Notes under the pieces: generated by a model
The model's input: the letters and a program-made list of their open reading frames with translations, nothing else
The model's database searches: none
Told to the model about the DNA's origin: nothing
Origin: Hyphomonadaceae bacterium
GTDB lineage: Bacteria > Pseudomonadota > Alphaproteobacteria > Caulobacterales > Aquidulcibacteraceae
Direction of reading: 5' to 3'
NCBI GenBank assembly: GCA_016791385.1
Contig: JAEUMR010000002.1
Coordinates: forward strand, 1 to 64,000
DNA: 64,000 nt
Made by a program: the position numbers and the translations under genes
Part shown: piece by piece, positions 1 through 8,562 of the stretch
How the letters are laid out: each line of letters starts with the position of its first letter
Position numbering within the stretch: position 1 is the first letter of the stretch

Positions 1-6
1 AGGCAT

Positions 7-25
7 GCGCGGCCGGAGGCCGCGC
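7..25. repeat. GC-rich hairpin at window edge
   Basis: Perfect inverted repeat GCGCGGCC-GGA-GGCCGCGC with a 3-base loop. It has no T-tract on either side. It could be the rho-independent-like 3' end of a gene lying off the left edge, or a second hairpin after the TonB-receptor gene. Confidence 0.4.
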
Positions 26-67
26 GCTCCAATAGGCACAACAGACGCATCGCGTGCGGAAAGGGCG

Positions 68-89
68 CCGCCGGCGGGGACGCCGGCGG
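68..89 (-). terminator. Hairpin after the TonB-receptor gene
   Basis: A perfect 9-bp stem (CCGCCGGCG / CGCCGGCGG) with a 4-base loop begins 11 bases after the receptor stop codon. Read on the minus strand it is followed by CGCCCTTTCC, a weak pyrimidine run. It is a plausible intrinsic terminator. Confidence 0.5.
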
Positions 90-100
90 TCCAAGTGGCG

Positions 101-2158
101 CTAGAAATTCGCCAACAGCGTCAGCCGCACATTGCGGCCCGGCAGCGGCAGTTCGTCCTTCAGGAACGAGGTATGCACGCGGCCGAGTTCGTCGCTGAGG
201 TTGCGGCCGTCGAGGCGGATGCTCCACGGGCCGTCATGGCCTTGCGGCCGCCACGCCAGCGAAGCGTTGAGGAAAGTGTAGCCGCCGGTCGGTGTTTCGA
301 ACGCGGCGACGCGATCCTGCTTGGCGGTGTCGACAGCTTCCACATGCGCGGTCCAATTCGCATTTTCGGCGGTGAGGCCGAGCGTCAGCGAGCGCGGCGG
401 GATGCGCGGCGGGCGTCCGCCGCCGTCAAAGCTGGCATTGACGAGGTCAAGCGAGACATCGCCGCTGACGGTGAAGCCCGCCGCCTCGAACAATTCGCTG
501 CGCAGCGAAATCTCGCCGCCGATGAAGCTGGCGTCGCGCTGCACGAACTCGAACACCGGCAAGGTGCTGGCGTCTGCCGTCAGCGTCCCCAGAATCGGAT
601 CGCTGCTAAGGACGATGTCCTCATTGGGGATCGTGCCGGGATCGCTGTACCAGACCAGATCCGTGCCGAGCAGGGCGACGTAATTGCTGAAATCGATCGC
701 GAACAGGTTTGCTTCGAAGGCAATGCGGCTGGTGTTGTAACGCGTCGACAGCTCGAACGAGGTGGCCTGTTCGGTGTCGAGATCGGGATTGCCGCGTTCA
801 TAATTCGCGGTGGCGAGGTGCGGGCCGTCGGAGAACAGTTCGATCGCCGTCGGCGCGCGTTCGGTCTGCGCCACGGTGGCGCCGATGAACCAGCCCTCCG
901 CTGGACGCACGAACGCGCCGAACGAGCCGCTGACGGTATCGAACGAGCGGCCGCCGGCGATGACATTGCTGATATCCCGTCGCTCGTAGCGCAGACCGCC
1001 TTCGAGGCCCCATCCGCCGAGATCGTAACGCTCAATCACGAAGGCGCCGCTGTCGCGCGTATTGGTGGCGGTGATGAAGGCTTCCGCGCCCTCGGCGGTG
1101 AAATCGACATCGGTGTATTGCAGCCCGAGCGCGCCGCGCAGCTGCTCGCCGCGGTGATGGGCTTCGAGCCGGCCCTCATAGCCTTCGCTTAAGAAGGTCG
1201 TGCCCGGCGTGCCGTCGCCTTCGAATTCGGTGTGCTGATAGTCGGAATGCTGCACGCCGTAATCGAGCCGGGTGAACGGACCCCAATGCCCTTGGAAATC
1301 ACCGCGCGATTCAATGCGCGTCTGTTCCATTTCGATGTGACCGCCGGGTTCGCCGGCAGCTTCGGGCAGCAGACCGTAATTGTCCTCGGTGCGCTTCACC
1401 GCGACGCCGGCATAGCCCCAGCCGCGCACGATCGCCGCGCCAGCGCCGTAATTTCTCATGTCGGTCCATTGGTTCGGCGCTTCGCCGATGGGCGTGTCGT
1501 AGGTGTCCGATCGGCGCGACGCGCCTGTGATGTGGAACGCGACCGGACCCACATCGAAGCCGAGTTCGCCTGAACCCTGCACGCCGTTATCGACGGAGGA
1601 ATAAGCGGCGAGGCCTTCAAAGCTCAGCCCGTCATGAGCGCGCGTGGGGATCGATTGATCGATCACGTTGACGACCCCGCCGATGGCGTTGCCGCCATAG
1701 GCGAGCGCGGCTGCGCCGCGCAGCACCTCAATGCGCTCTGCATCGAGACCGTCAGAGGTCACGGCGTGGTCCGGCGATGCGGTGGATGCATCGATGGCGC
1801 CGATGCCGTTCTGCAGCACGCGGACGCGGTCCTCGCCGAGGCCGCGGATGATCGGGCGGCTGGCGCCGGCGCCGAAGAAGGTGGTGGCGACGCCCGGCTG
1901 GGCGTCGAGCGTGTCGCCCAAGCCGCCATTTAGTTCCTGCACGATGTCGTCGCGCGTCAGCGTGGTTGCGCCCTGCAGGCTCTCGATACGCGAGCCTTCG
2001 AGCGGAGCGGTGACGATGACTTCCTCGGGCTCGTCGGAGGCTTCCTGCGCTGCGGCGAGCGTGGGCGAAAGCGCGCCGGCGAACACGGCGAAGACGATGG
2101 GCAGGCGGGAGGTGGTCAGAGAAAGCGCGCGTGCGCGCATGGCAATGCGGAAATTCAT
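101..2158 (-). CDS. TonB-dependent receptor, ZnuD-like (probable zinc uptake)
   Basis: A 685-residue outer-membrane TonB-dependent receptor. It has a signal peptide (cleavage near residue 38, LAAAQ), a TonB-box-like EEVIVTA at 45-51, a plug domain (about 50-170) with RPIIRGLGEDRVRVLQNG around 101-118 and ASPDHAV around 127-133, then a beta-barrel ending in Phe. The PDHA and YGGNAIGGVVNV motifs are those of ZnuD/zinc-type and related metal receptors rather than siderophore or sugar SusC-like receptors. The gene is 68 bases downstream of a small His/Cys membrane protein on the same strand, probably in one operon. Zinc is inferred from family resemblance; copper or another metal complex is possible. 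Confidence 0.8.
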   Translation of the reverse strand: MNFRIAMRARALSLTTSRLPIVFAVFAGALSPTLAAAQEASDEPEEVIVTAPLEGSRIESLQGATTLTRDDIVQELNGGLGDTLDAQPGVATTFFGAGASRPIIRGLGEDRVRVLQNGIGAIDASTASPDHAVTSDGLDAERIEVLRGAAALAYGGNAIGGVVNVIDQSIPTRAHDGLSFEGLAAYSSVDNGVQGSGELGFDVGPVAFHITGASRRSDTYDTPIGEAPNQWTDMRNYGAGAAIVRGWGYAGVAVKRTEDNYGLLPEAAGEPGGHIEMEQTRIESRGDFQGHWGPFTRLDYGVQHSDYQHTEFEGDGTPGTTFLSEGYEGRLEAHHRGEQLRGALGLQYTDVDFTAEGAEAFITATNTRDSGAFVIERYDLGGWGLEGGLRYERRDISNVIAGGRSFDTVSGSFGAFVRPAEGWFIGATVAQTERAPTAIELFSDGPHLATANYERGNPDLDTEQATSFELSTRYNTSRIAFEANLFAIDFSNYVALLGTDLVWYSDPGTIPNEDIVLSSDPILGTLTADASTLPVFEFVQRDASFIGGEISLRSELFEAAGFTVSGDVSLDLVNASFDGGGRPPRIPPRSLTLGLTAENANWTAHVEAVDTAKQDRVAAFETPTGGYTFLNASLAWRPQGHDGPWSIRLDGRNLSDELGRVHTSFLKDELPLPGRNVRLTLLANF

Positions 2159-2226
2159 GGATGCCTCGAAGCAAGCTGAAGCGCGCAGCGGCGCGCGGAC
2201 GATCGCTCGCGACGGAGCGAGCGCGT

Positions 2227-2628
2227 TTAGGCTTGGAGGCGCACGGGCGGGCCCCGGCTTTGCCAGAAATGGCTGAGCGCGCGCGGGGCGTGTTCAAGCG
2301 CAACGCGTGCGGCGACGACATCGCGCTGTGGCGCCAGCAGGACGCTCGCGCTCGCGAGCGTGGCCGCGCCAGAACTCGCGAGCGTCTGGCAGATGCTGCA
2401 GACCACCTGATGCGCGCGCGCGGCAGACGCGTGCTCGTCCGTCGGATGGGCGCCGGCCGGTTGATGCTCGACGCCCAGGCTGGCCGGGACGACCGCGCCG
2501 TGGATGTGGGTCTCGACGACGAAAGCCTGGAGCAGCACCGCCAGCAGGGAGACGAGCACAAGCAGCGTCCGCCGCCGTTTGACGGCGGCCGGATGGCCCT
2601 CGCGGCGGCTTCTGCCCCTCCCGAACAT
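2227..2628 (-). CDS. Small membrane protein, DUF2946-like, His/Cys-rich
   Basis: 133 residues. An Arg/Lys-rich N-terminus is followed by one hydrophobic segment (about 21-38), then a periplasmic part with HIH (41-43), further scattered His residues and a CSIC pair (77-80). This layout matches the DUF2946 family, small metal-linked proteins often encoded beside TonB receptors or copper/zinc genes. The function is unknown; a periplasmic metal-binding accessory to the downstream receptor is the reasonable inference. The ATG at 2628 is the first gene of the two-gene unit, and a Zur-like imperfect palindrome lies directly upstream. Confidence 0.65.
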   Translation of the reverse strand: MFGRGRSRREGHPAAVKRRRTLLVLVSLLAVLLQAFVVETHIHGAVVPASLGVEHQPAGAHPTDEHASAARAHQVVCSICQTLASSGAATLASASVLLAPQRDVVAARVALEHAPRALSHFWQSRGPPVRLQA

Positions 2629-2634
2629 GGAGAT

Positions 2635-2649
2635 GTTATAGTGTATCGC
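2635..2649. promoter_or_regulatory. Imperfect Zur-like palindrome
   Basis: GTTATA-GTG-TATCGC lies 6 bases upstream of the small membrane protein start. Zur operators in alphaproteobacteria are built on GTTATA...TATAAC; here four of six bases of the right arm match. The close spacing to the ATG would need a leaderless or very short transcript. Weak support. Confidence 0.3.
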
Positions 2650-2675
2650 GCCCCGCCGGGCAAACCCGGCCTGGC

Positions 2676-4250
2676 TCAGCGTGCGACGAACAGGGCCGAA
2701 TAGCCTCCGAGCTGCACCCGCCCGCCCGCAAGCGCGGCGTCGCCGATGGCAAAGCGGGCCACTCCTTCCGAAACGTCCAAGCTGGCCGGGTCAGGGCTAA
2801 GATTGAACAGGCAGAGCATCCGCTCTCCATCCGCGACCCGCTCGAACGCGAGCAGGGGCCCGGCTGCGTCGAGCGCAACGAAATGGCCTTCGCGCAGCGC
2901 TTGGCTCGACCGGCGCAGCGCGATCATGGCGCGGGTGAATTCCAGCATTGAGCCGGCCACGCCCTCCTGCGCGTCGACGGCCATCGCGCGATGGCGCGGA
3001 TCGAGCGGCAGCCAGGCGTCGCTCGCCTGCGTGAAGCCCGCCACGGGCGCTGCCTGCAGCCACGGCATCGGCGTGCGCGCGCCGTCGCGGCCAATGCCGG
3101 AGGGCCAGAACGCGATCGCCTCGGGATCGCGCAAACGCTCGAACGGCACCTCGGCGTGCGGCAAGCCAAGCTCGTCGCCCTGATACAGGAACGCCGTGCC
3201 GCGCAGCGCGAGCAAGAGCGCCATCATCAGCTTGGTGCGCTGCGGGTCGTTATCGGCCAGCCGCGTTGGAAAGCGCACCACGTCGTGATTGGAAAGACTC
3301 CACGAAGGCCAGCCTTTGGCGCCTTCCCATTGCGCCATCGCGTCCTTGATCACCGCCGGCAGCATCGCGCGCGTGCGCAAGAGGAAGAACGAATAGGCGG
3401 TATGCAGGCGATTGGGGCCATCGGTGTAGTCGCGCTGCACCTTCAGCGGCTCCTCGTCCTCGATCTCGCCGACAGCCATGGCGCCGTATTGATCGAGCAG
3501 CGCGCGCAGGCGGGCGACAAAGCCCAGCGTCTCCGGCTGCGTGCGGTCGTAGAGGTGGCGCTGGAATTGGTGCGGCCGCGCGGCAGGGCGCTTCAGCGCA
3601 AGCGGCGGATTATCGCGCAACAGGGCGTCCTGGATGAAGAAGTTCACCACATCGAGACGGAAGCCATCGACGCCGCGCTCGAGCCAGAAGCGGGCGATAT
3701 CGAGCAGCGCATCCTGCACCGCAGGATTGCGCACATTGAGGTCCGGCTGCTCGGGCAGGAAGTTGTGCAGGAAGTATTGCCGCCGCCGTGAATCCCAGCT
3801 CCAGGCGCAGCCGCCGAACATCGCTTGCCAATTGTTCGGCGGCGAGCCGTCCGGCTTGGCGTCGGCCCACACATACCAATCGTGGCGCGGATTTTCGCGG
3901 CTGGCGCGGCTCTCGGCGAACCAGGGATGCTGATCCGACGAATGCGACCAGACCTGGTCGATGATCACTTTGAGGCCAAGCGCATGCGCGCGCGCGATCA
4001 GCGCGTCAGCATCCGCGAGGGCGCCGAATAGCGGATCGACGTCGCGATAATCGCTGACATCGTAGCCGTAATCCTTCATCGGCGAGCGGAAGAAGGGCGA
4101 CAGCCAGACCGCGTCGCAGCCCAGCTTGGCGATGTGGTCGAGCTTCTCGATTGCGCCTTTGAGGTCGCCGATGCCGTCGCCGTTGGAATCGCAAAATGAG
4201 CGCGGGTAGATCTGATAGATCACCGCGCCGCGCAGCCAGTCCGTGCTCAT
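2676..4250 (-). CDS. Alpha-glucosidase, GH13 family
   Basis: 524 residues, a cytoplasmic GH13 (alpha/beta)8 barrel with no signal peptide. It has IYQIYPRSF at 11-19, a region I motif with D98...H103 (DQVWSH), the nucleophile D200 in GFRLD, the acid/base E262 in GEIEDE and the transition-state Asp D323 in SNHD. The sequence type is alpha-glucosidase / oligo-1,6-glucosidase, which hydrolyses short maltosides, isomaltosides or sucrose-like substrates. It is the last gene of a long minus-strand run, 42 bases after the PhoD-type phosphatase gene. No sugar transporter or LacI regulator lies next to it in the window. Exact substrate unknown. Confidence 0.88.
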   Translation of the reverse strand: MSTDWLRGAVIYQIYPRSFCDSNGDGIGDLKGAIEKLDHIAKLGCDAVWLSPFFRSPMKDYGYDVSDYRDVDPLFGALADADALIARAHALGLKVIIDQVWSHSSDQHPWFAESRASRENPRHDWYVWADAKPDGSPPNNWQAMFGGCAWSWDSRRRQYFLHNFLPEQPDLNVRNPAVQDALLDIARFWLERGVDGFRLDVVNFFIQDALLRDNPPLALKRPAARPHQFQRHLYDRTQPETLGFVARLRALLDQYGAMAVGEIEDEEPLKVQRDYTDGPNRLHTAYSFFLLRTRAMLPAVIKDAMAQWEGAKGWPSWSLSNHDVVRFPTRLADNDPQRTKLMMALLLALRGTAFLYQGDELGLPHAEVPFERLRDPEAIAFWPSGIGRDGARTPMPWLQAAPVAGFTQASDAWLPLDPRHRAMAVDAQEGVAGSMLEFTRAMIALRRSSQALREGHFVALDAAGPLLAFERVADGERMLCLFNLSPDPASLDVSEGVARFAIGDAALAGGRVQLGGYSALFVAR

Positions 4251-4292
4251 GCGCCATGAGTGGCGGAGCTTCGCCGCTTCGGCAAGCCGCGT

Positions 4293-5954
4293 TTAGGCGC
4301 TCCACGCGCCTGGGCCGCCGCTGGCGCTCGCGGCAGTGCGCAGGCGCGTCACGGCAGGCTCGTTGGCGGCTGGCGAACGAACGTCCGCGAACGCCAGCCA
4401 TTCCGCTTCGCAGGCGTCGCGCGTGAAGCTGAGCGCCGCATAGCCGCGCTTGGTGAGGTCGCAGAAGGCAAGGCCTGGATTGGCCGAACGCATCATGGCC
4501 TCGCGTTCGCCCGGTTGCGCCGCCGTGAGCGAGCGCTCGAAGCCGGGCGAGCTGACGCTGCCGCCGGCAAATTCGAGCGCAGCGAGCCGCGAGCCGCTGG
4601 CCGCGGGCAGATTGCCGACCCAGCAATTGTGGCTGTCGCCGCCGAGCACGATTGCGTTGCTCGCTTGCGTCGCACACGCTTCGAGGAAGCGCGCGCGGGC
4701 GGCGGGATAGCCGCCCCAGGCGTCGAGATTCCATGGCAGGCCCAGCGCGCTCATCTGCTCGCCGGCGGTGAACCATTGCCGCGAGCCCGGCGCCACATCG
4801 GGCGGCAGCAGGCGCGAGAGTCCAGCTGGCGCCGCTGGATCAGACACGACGACTTGTTGCGCGACGATCTGCCAAGCTTGGCCGCGGCGCTTTGAGTCCG
4901 CCAACGCAGCGCTGAACCAGCGTTCCTGCTCGGCGCCGAGCATCGAGCGGTTCGGATTGTCCAGCACGCCGGCGCGGAACGCGGCGGCGGCTTGGCGCGC
5001 ATCGACGCCGCCTTGGGCCAAGCGCGGGATCAGCGTGTTGCGATAGTCGATCTGCGCATCGCGGCCGATGAAGCGGGTATCGAGCAGCACGATGCGGGCG
5101 AGGTCGCCCCAGTCGAGCGTGCGATAGATGCGCGGCGTGCGCGCATCGGGGCGGCGCATCGGCATCCAATCGAAATACGCCTTGGCCGCCGCGGCGATGC
5201 GGTCGGCATACGCGCCTTCGGTCGGATATTGATGATCGCGCGAACCCTCGCGCGACGCATCGTTGACCAGCTCATGATCATCCCAGACCACGCTGATCGG
5301 CTTCACGCGCCGCAATTCGAGCAGATCGGGATCGGTGTGATAGGTCTGGTAGCGCTGATAATAATCGCTGACCGAAACCAGCTCGTTGTACGGCTCGATA
5401 GTGCGCCCGGGCACGGTCTCGGACGCGCTCGGATACGAGCCGCGCTGGATCTCGTAGATGTAGTCGCCGACATGCAGCACGAGATCGATGTCGTCGCGCC
5501 GCGCCGCGTGGCCGTAAGCGTGGAAATAGCCGTAGGCGAAATTGGCGCAGGAGAAGAGCGCGATCTTGAGCGCTTCGCCGCCGCGCGCAGGCGCGGTGCG
5601 CGTCAGGCCCGTGAAGGAGGGGCCCGCGGCTGAGAGGAAGCGGTAGAAGTAACGCCGGCCGGGGCTCAAGCCGCGCACATCCACCTTGGCGCAATAATCG
5701 TTCGCCGGTGAAGCTTGCGCCTCGCCGCGTGCGGCGACGTGCGTGAACGCCTCGTCCTCGGCGACTTCCCAGGCGATGCGGCCATCGCCGCCGACAAAGC
5801 GAGTCCACAGAATGACGCCGTCCGGCAACGGATCGCCGGAAGCAACACCGTGCGTGAACAGGCCTTGCGAAAGCGATTGCGCCCAAGCTGGGCGCGCCAG
5901 CGCAGCGGTGAGCGACGCGGCGGCGAGAAGCGAGCGACGAGTGGTGTGCAGCAT
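4293..5954 (-). CDS. phoD: PhoD-type alkaline phosphatase / phosphodiesterase
   Basis: 553 residues from the ATG at 5954, chosen because GGAGAC lies 5 bases upstream; an in-frame start 30 bases further up lacks such a site. The N-terminus TTRRSLL plus a hydrophobic stretch ending PAWAQ is a Tat signal. Metallophosphatase motifs include FSCANFAYG, LHVGDYIYE, VWDDHELVND and GGDSHNCW, which bind the Ca/Fe centre. It is a periplasmic enzyme releasing phosphate from mono- and diesters. A PhoX-type phosphatase near the right end of the window would have an overlapping role. I did not identify a convincing Pho box. Confidence 0.9.
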   Translation of the reverse strand: MLHTTRRSLLAAASLTAALARPAWAQSLSQGLFTHGVASGDPLPDGVILWTRFVGGDGRIAWEVAEDEAFTHVAARGEAQASPANDYCAKVDVRGLSPGRRYFYRFLSAAGPSFTGLTRTAPARGGEALKIALFSCANFAYGYFHAYGHAARRDDIDLVLHVGDYIYEIQRGSYPSASETVPGRTIEPYNELVSVSDYYQRYQTYHTDPDLLELRRVKPISVVWDDHELVNDASREGSRDHQYPTEGAYADRIAAAAKAYFDWMPMRRPDARTPRIYRTLDWGDLARIVLLDTRFIGRDAQIDYRNTLIPRLAQGGVDARQAAAAFRAGVLDNPNRSMLGAEQERWFSAALADSKRRGQAWQIVAQQVVVSDPAAPAGLSRLLPPDVAPGSRQWFTAGEQMSALGLPWNLDAWGGYPAARARFLEACATQASNAIVLGGDSHNCWVGNLPAASGSRLAALEFAGGSVSSPGFERSLTAAQPGEREAMMRSANPGLAFCDLTKRGYAALSFTRDACEAEWLAFADVRSPAANEPAVTRLRTAASASGGPGAWSA

Positions 5955-5996
5955 GGCCCGTCTCCTAGCCGCCTTGTGCGACACTTATGCGTCAGT

Positions 5997-6998
5997 TCAT
6001 TGCGCCGCGACCGCGGGCTCCGGGCTTGCGTAAACGCGCTGCAGGAACTGCCGCACCGCTGTGGCGGACTCATCGGGCCGCTCCTCCTGCGGCACGTGGC
6101 CAGTCTGCTCGAACACTACCAGCTGCGAGCCGGGAATGGCGCTGTTGAACTGGTGCGCATGCTCAACCGGAACCAGCCGGTCGGTGTCGCCGCTCAGGAT
6201 CAGCGTCGGCATCTGCAACGGCGCGAGCCGCTCGGGTGTAGCAAAGTTGCGCTCGCGGAAGCCGAGCGTCATTTGCAGCAGGATGTCGCGATGGCCGGGC
6301 GCGCGCGCGAGCTGGGTGTAGCGCTGCAGCATCGCGTCATCGACCAGCGCGGGATTATAGAACGCCGATTCCAGCCCCTGACGGATCAGGCGGGTGTTAT
6401 CGAGATCGCGCAGTAGCGGCCCCAGCACCGGATTGCGCAGGAGCTTGAATATCTCCGGGTCCTGATTGAGGCCCGCGCGCGTTTCCGGCCAGCCTGATGC
6501 ATCGACCAGCACCAGCGCGTCGACCTGATCGGGATGGGTGAGCGCGTATTCCCACGCCACGTTGCCGCCCATCGAATTGCCGGCGATGGTGAAGTGCGTG
6601 AGCCCCTGTTGCTGCGTGAACGTATGCACCGCATCGCGGAAGGCTTCGATCGAGGCTTGATATCCCGCCGGCGCGCTGGTGAGGCCGTGGCCGGGCAGGT
6701 CGATCGAGACGATCCGGTATTGATCGCCGAGGCGCTGCACCCATGGCTCCCAAGTCTGCAGCGAGGCGGAGAAGCCGTGGATGAGCAGCAGCGTGTGCGC
6801 GGGCGGACGCTGGCCCTCGTCGCGATAATGCATGCGAACGCCGCCGGGCAGGTCAGCGTATTGCGAGGCCGGGCTCGCATACTCCGTGGCCAGCGTTTCG
6901 TACGGGATGTCGCCGCGCCGCAGCGTGAAATAGCCAATTCCTGCGACAATCGCGATCAGACCAATGATCGCCAGAAGTCCGCCTATCAACCACCGCAT
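5997..6998 (-). CDS. Alpha/beta hydrolase, membrane-anchored
   Basis: 333 residues from the ATG at 6998, preceded by GGAGG at 5 bases spacing. One N-terminal transmembrane segment (about 3-26) is followed by an alpha/beta-hydrolase fold: oxyanion HGFSAS near 74, nucleophile Ser142 in GNSMGG, acid Asp in SGDTDRLVP, and His in QTGHVPQEERP. The family covers esterases, lipases and C-C hydrolases, so the substrate cannot be named. It is expressed in the same direction as its neighbours, with short gaps of about 40 bases on both sides. Confidence 0.85.
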   Translation of the reverse strand: MRWLIGGLLAIIGLIAIVAGIGYFTLRRGDIPYETLATEYASPASQYADLPGGVRMHYRDEGQRPPAHTLLLIHGFSASLQTWEPWVQRLGDQYRIVSIDLPGHGLTSAPAGYQASIEAFRDAVHTFTQQQGLTHFTIAGNSMGGNVAWEYALTHPDQVDALVLVDASGWPETRAGLNQDPEIFKLLRNPVLGPLLRDLDNTRLIRQGLESAFYNPALVDDAMLQRYTQLARAPGHRDILLQMTLGFRERNFATPERLAPLQMPTLILSGDTDRLVPVEHAHQFNSAIPGSQLVVFEQTGHVPQEERPDESATAVRQFLQRVYASPEPAVAAQ

Positions 6999-7041
6999 GC
7001 CAGCCTCCGTCGCGCTAGAGTGGCGCGGGGCGCGGCGCGGT

Positions 7042-7638
7042 TCAAGCGCGCCAGCCGACGCGGCGGGACCAAATCTCAAACTCAGCTTGGCGCTTCGCCA
7101 AGTCTGGCGGCGCGGTTTGCCCCTCCGCAGCCGCATTGGCGCGCATATGGGCGATGGTCTCCGCCATAGGCGGGAGCCCGACGCTGGCGCGGCGCTCGTC
7201 AAGTTCGCCCGGGTCGCGCACCGGCGCGGGCGAAAGCTGGCCTTGCGCGTCCCAGTCGAATTGGGTGCCGAAAACCTGCGGCCGGCCTTCGAACACGGCG
7301 ATGCGGTCGGACAGATAGGCCGCGTCGAGCGCGTTGGCGTGCCCGTCCGGGATCGCCTCCAGCATCAGTTCGAGCCCGCGCCGCTGTAGATCGGGCCGCG
7401 AGATCGCATGCTGCAGGATGAGAAAGGCGGCCGCCGCGCCATCCTCGCCCAGCGCTTGGTGATGGGGCCAGCCCATGGCGTCGAACACGCGTTCGAGCAG
7501 GCGCGCATTGTCGAGATGCACCGCCTCCATTTCGGGGTGATAGCCGGCGTGAAGCACGCCGCTGTCAACCAGACGCATGCGTGTCTCGACATCGCGTTCC
7601 GCCGCCGCGATCAACAGCGCCCTCCAATTCTCACGCAT
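7042..7638 (-). CDS. DUF6624-like protein
   Basis: 198 residues from the ATG at 7638; a GTG at 7653 is an alternative. The conserved pattern GWP...LGEDGA...AFLILQHA near residues 55-80, followed by a DRI...GTQFDWD segment, matches DUF6624, a family of uncharacterised cytoplasmic or secreted proteins. It has no signal peptide and no recognisable catalytic motif. Its start lies inside the 3' end of the MoeB/ThiF gene (8-base overlap), so the two are probably translated together. Confidence 0.6.
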   Translation of the reverse strand: MRENWRALLIAAAERDVETRMRLVDSGVLHAGYHPEMEAVHLDNARLLERVFDAMGWPHHQALGEDGAAAAFLILQHAISRPDLQRRGLELMLEAIPDGHANALDAAYLSDRIAVFEGRPQVFGTQFDWDAQGQLSPAPVRDPGELDERRASVGLPPMAETIAHMRANAAAEGQTAPPDLAKRQAEFEIWSRRVGWRA

Positions 7639-8401
7639 CGCCGCACACCGCACAGGACGGATCGCGCTTCAGCGCGATCGTGCGCGCTGTCGCATTCAAT
7701 CCGTCAAAAATGAACAGCCGCCCAGCAAGACTCTCGCCGGCGCCGGTGATCTCCTTGATCGCTTCCAGCGCCATCATCGAGCCGATCACGCCTGTCAGCG
7801 CGCCGACGATGCCGACCTGCGCACACGTCTCCGCATCCGGCGGCGCGTCCGGCACCAGGCAGCGATAACAGGGCAGGCGTTGCTGCGGCGGAAGCTGCTT
7901 GGTGGCGCCGGACTTGAACGTCGCCAGCTGGCCGTCCCAGCGGCCCACTGCGCCGGAGACCAGTGTCACTCCCAGAGCGTGACACGCCGCATTCACGGCA
8001 AAGCGCGTGGAGAAATCGTCCGTGCCGTCGAGCACGATATTGGCGCCGTCGAGCAGAGTCGACGCGTTCGCATCGCTCAGGCGCTCGCGCCGCGTTTCGA
8101 TCACAACGTTCGGGTTCAACGCGTGCAGCGCTGCGCGCGCTTGCTCGACCTTCGGCGCGCCCGCATCGCTTGCGTTGTAGATGATCTGCCGTTGCAGGTT
8201 GGAGAGCGCCACGGTGTCGTGATCGATCAGGCGCAGCCGTCCCACGCCAGCCGCCGCCAAGTACAGCGCAGCGGGTGCGCCGAGCCCGCCGGCGCCGACA
8301 AGCACCGCCGTCGCAGCCTTCAGCCGCTGCTGGCCCGGGCCGCCAATCTCCTTGAGCAGGATGTGGCGCGCATAGCGCTCGCGTTCGTCAGCGTTGAACA
8401 T
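7631..8401 (-). CDS. moeB: MoeB/ThiF/HesA-family adenylyltransferase
   Basis: 256 residues, E1-like. It has the nucleotide loop GAGGLG at 36-41, the Arg-finger context NLQRQ, the DGTDDF motif, and two CxxC pairs (CYRC and the C-terminal CAVC) that bind structural zinc. It adenylates the C-terminal Gly-Gly of a sulfur-carrier protein: MoaD for molybdopterin (MoeB) or ThiS for thiamine (ThiF). No moaD or thiS is nearby, so the choice between MoeB and ThiF is not settled by context. It starts 11 bases after a tiny lipoprotein gene and overlaps the downstream DUF6624 gene. Confidence 0.85.
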   Translation of the reverse strand: MFNADERERYARHILLKEIGGPGQQRLKAATAVLVGAGGLGAPAALYLAAAGVGRLRLIDHDTVALSNLQRQIIYNASDAGAPKVEQARAALHALNPNVVIETRRERLSDANASTLLDGANIVLDGTDDFSTRFAVNAACHALGVTLVSGAVGRWDGQLATFKSGATKQLPPQQRLPCYRCLVPDAPPDAETCAQVGIVGALTGVIGSMMALEAIKEITGAGESLAGRLFIFDGLNATARTIALKRDPSCAVCGDA

Positions 8402-8412
8402 GCTCAGCGCAT

Positions 8413-8562
8413 CTAGTCCCGCCGCGTGCCGCCGCCAAGCCTGCCGTGCTGGCGCACATAGCGCAGGTCAGCCCCCTGACCTAATCGGGCGGCGCTAAGA
8501 TCGTGTCCGGTCTGACAACCACTCAGCACCAGTACGGCGGCGAGCAGGGAATGTGGCTTCAC
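8413..8562 (-). CDS. 49-residue lipoprotein, unrecognised
   Basis: A short open frame starting at GTG 8562 in a GTGA overlap with the stop codon of the preceding gene. It encodes a Lys-containing hydrophobic leader and a lipobox LSGC with the acylated Cys at residue 16, then 33 residues including RYVRQHGRLGGGTRRD before a TAG. The coupled start, the lipobox at the right distance from the start and the 11-base gap to moeB together argue that it is real. Function unknown; it resembles small entericidin-sized lipoproteins only in size and layout. Confidence 0.6.
   Translation of the reverse strand: MKPHSLLAAVLVLSGCQTGHDLSAARLGQGADLRYVRQHGRLGGGTRRD

Noticed and set aside
5..1192. Long open frame (395 residues) on the plus strand opposite the TonB receptor gene
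   Set aside because: It mirrors the GC-rich codon pattern of the receptor, has no family resemblance, and the receptor on the other strand has clear motifs throughout.
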